Origin: DATMBL01 sp050735975
Lineage (GTDB): Bacteria > Desulfobacterota > Binatia > UBA9968
DNA length: 6,840 nucleotides
Reading direction: 5' to 3'
NCBI GenBank assembly: GCA_050735975.1
Contig: JBOHVS010000057.1
Span: forward strand, 1-6,840
The first letter of the stretch is position 1. Each line of letters opens with the position of its first letter. This document shows, in pieces, positions 5,834-6,840 of this stretch. The notes below the pieces were generated by a model that worked only from the letters and a program-made list of their open reading frames with translations, had not been told where the DNA came from and did not search any database. Made by a program: the position numbers and the translations under genes.

Positions 5834-6840
5834 ATGGCAGCGAAAAATCTAGTCATCGTTGAATCACCGGCCAAGGCCAAGACCTTGGGAAAATATCTGG
5901 GCAGGGATTTTCAAGTCAAAGCCTCCGTGGGTCACGTCGTCGATCTGCCCAAGAGCAAACTGGGCGTCGATATCAAAAAAAACTTTGCGCCGGATTTCCA
6001 CGTTATCCAGGCCAAGAAGAGAGTCGTAGACGAGCTAAAAAAGGCGGCGAAAGGCAAAGAAAACATTTACCTGGCCTCCGATCCCGACAGGGAAGGAGAA
6101 GCGATCGCCTGGCATATTGCCGATCAGGTCGCCAAGAACCGCAAGCGGGTTTATCGGGTGCTGATCAATGAGATCACGCGGAAAGCGGTGCAGGAAGCGA
6201 TCGCCAATCCGGCGCAGTTGGACCGCAATAAATTCGACGCGCAGGTTGCGCGCCGCGTCCTCGATCGTCTGGTCGGCTACAAAATCAGTCCGCTGCTCTG
6301 GAACAAGGTCCGCCGCGGGCTGAGCGCCGGCCGCGTGCAGTCGGTCGCTGTCCGGTTGGTATGCGAGCGAGAGAAGGAGATTCGTGCGTTCGAGGCGCAG
6401 GAGTACTGGTCGCTCACGGCCCTCTTGGAAGGACGGCTTTCGCCCTCTTTCAAGGCCCGGTTGGCCCAGTGGCGGGGACAGAAGCTCGACAACAAGAAGT
6501 TCCGGCTCGAAACCGAGCCCCAGGTCAAAGCGATCCTCGAGTCGCTTGAAGGAGCCTCGTGGGTCATCGGCAATGTCGAGAAAAAAGAGCGACGCCGTTA
6601 CCCGACCCCGCCGTTTGTCACCAGCAAACTTCAGCAAGAGGCGGCGCGCAAGCTCGGCTTCCAGCCGAAGCGCGCGATGCAGATCGCGCAGCATCTCTAC
6701 GAGGGCGTTGAACTCGGCGATGAAGGCTCGGTCGGACTCATTACCTACATGCGGACCGATTCAACCCGGGTTTCCACGGACGCGCTCAACGCGGTCCGGC
6801 AGTACATCGGCGCGCATTACGGCAAGGACTACGTGCCCGG
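5834..6840 (+). CDS. topA: DNA topoisomerase I (type IA), 5' part only
   Basis: TopA relaxes negative supercoils through a transient 5'-phosphotyrosine link. The first 335 codons lie in the window and the frame is open to the right edge; full-length bacterial enzymes have roughly 700-900 residues. The Toprim domain opens with LVIVESPAKAKTLGKYLG (6-23), E10 being the catalytic glutamate, and carries the acidic triad DPDREGEAIAWH (D83, D85, E87). LSAGRVQSVAVRL (163-175) is the conserved core stretch. TYMRTDST (304-311) holds the active-site tyrosine Y305. The missing part would hold the rest of the core and the C-terminal zinc-ribbon or basic repeats, if any. The ATG at 5834 has GGGAAG 9 nt upstream. 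An overlapping ATG at 5826 is out of frame and stops after eight codons. The gene probably shares a transcript with dprA. Confidence 0.97.
   Translation, partial: MAAKNLVIVESPAKAKTLGKYLGRDFQVKASVGHVVDLPKSKLGVDIKKNFAPDFHVIQAKKRVVDELKKAAKGKENIYLASDPDREGEAIAWHIADQVAKNRKRVYRVLINEITRKAVQEAIANPAQLDRNKFDAQVARRVLDRLVGYKISPLLWNKVRRGLSAGRVQSVAVRLVCEREKEIRAFEAQEYWSLTALLEGRLSPSFKARLAQWRGQKLDNKKFRLETEPQVKAILESLEGASWVIGNVEKKERRRYPTPPFVTSKLQQEAARKLGFQPKRAMQIAQHLYEGVELGDEGSVGLITYMRTDSTRVSTDALNAVRQYIGAHYGKDYVP

Noticed and set aside
6035..6694. Minus-strand open frame of 219 codons opposite topA
   Set aside because: It overlaps the conserved topoisomerase coding sequence and shows no domain; a shadow of GC-rich codons.

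Overview
This window is a gene-dense piece of a bacterial chromosome. The coding DNA is GC-rich. It holds four core genes (era, der, dprA, and topA running off the right edge), one transporter gene and one unassigned protease-like gene. The dprA-topA order and the directly adjoining era-der pair are arrangements I associate with Deltaproteobacteria-like lineages (Desulfobacterota and relatives). That placement is inference only: there is no rRNA or lineage-specific marker here to settle it.

Layout. Positions 3-1214 (+) encode a 12-TM-type major facilitator transporter. Positions 1207-1462 hold a degenerate tandem repeat of about 100 bp per unit, AT-richer than its surroundings, with an inverted repeat in each full unit. 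It fills the gap between two convergent genes almost exactly from stop codon to stop codon. Positions 1461-1982 (-) encode a 173-residue protein with a zinc-protease HELTH motif. A divergent spacer of about 90 bp with a possible promoter precedes era (2072-2986, +), and der (2988-4415, +) follows with a 1-nt gap. A 260-bp spacer (4416-4675) contains short hairpins and a possible promoter. Then come dprA (4676-5791, +, TTG start with a good ribosome binding site) and, after 42 bp, the first 335 codons of topA (5834 to the window end).

How the genes fit together. Era and Der are both ribosome-assembly GTPases (30S and 50S respectively) and probably form one transcription unit. DprA (ssDNA binding, RecA loading during transformation) and TopA (relaxation of negative supercoils) probably form a second. 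The transporter and the protease-like gene look like accessory genes and are not obviously linked to the housekeeping genes.

I did not find a clear undescribed system. The parts that depart most from routine are the stop-to-stop repeat array with its conserved hairpins and the unassigned HELTH-motif protein. Everything else is a standard housekeeping region.
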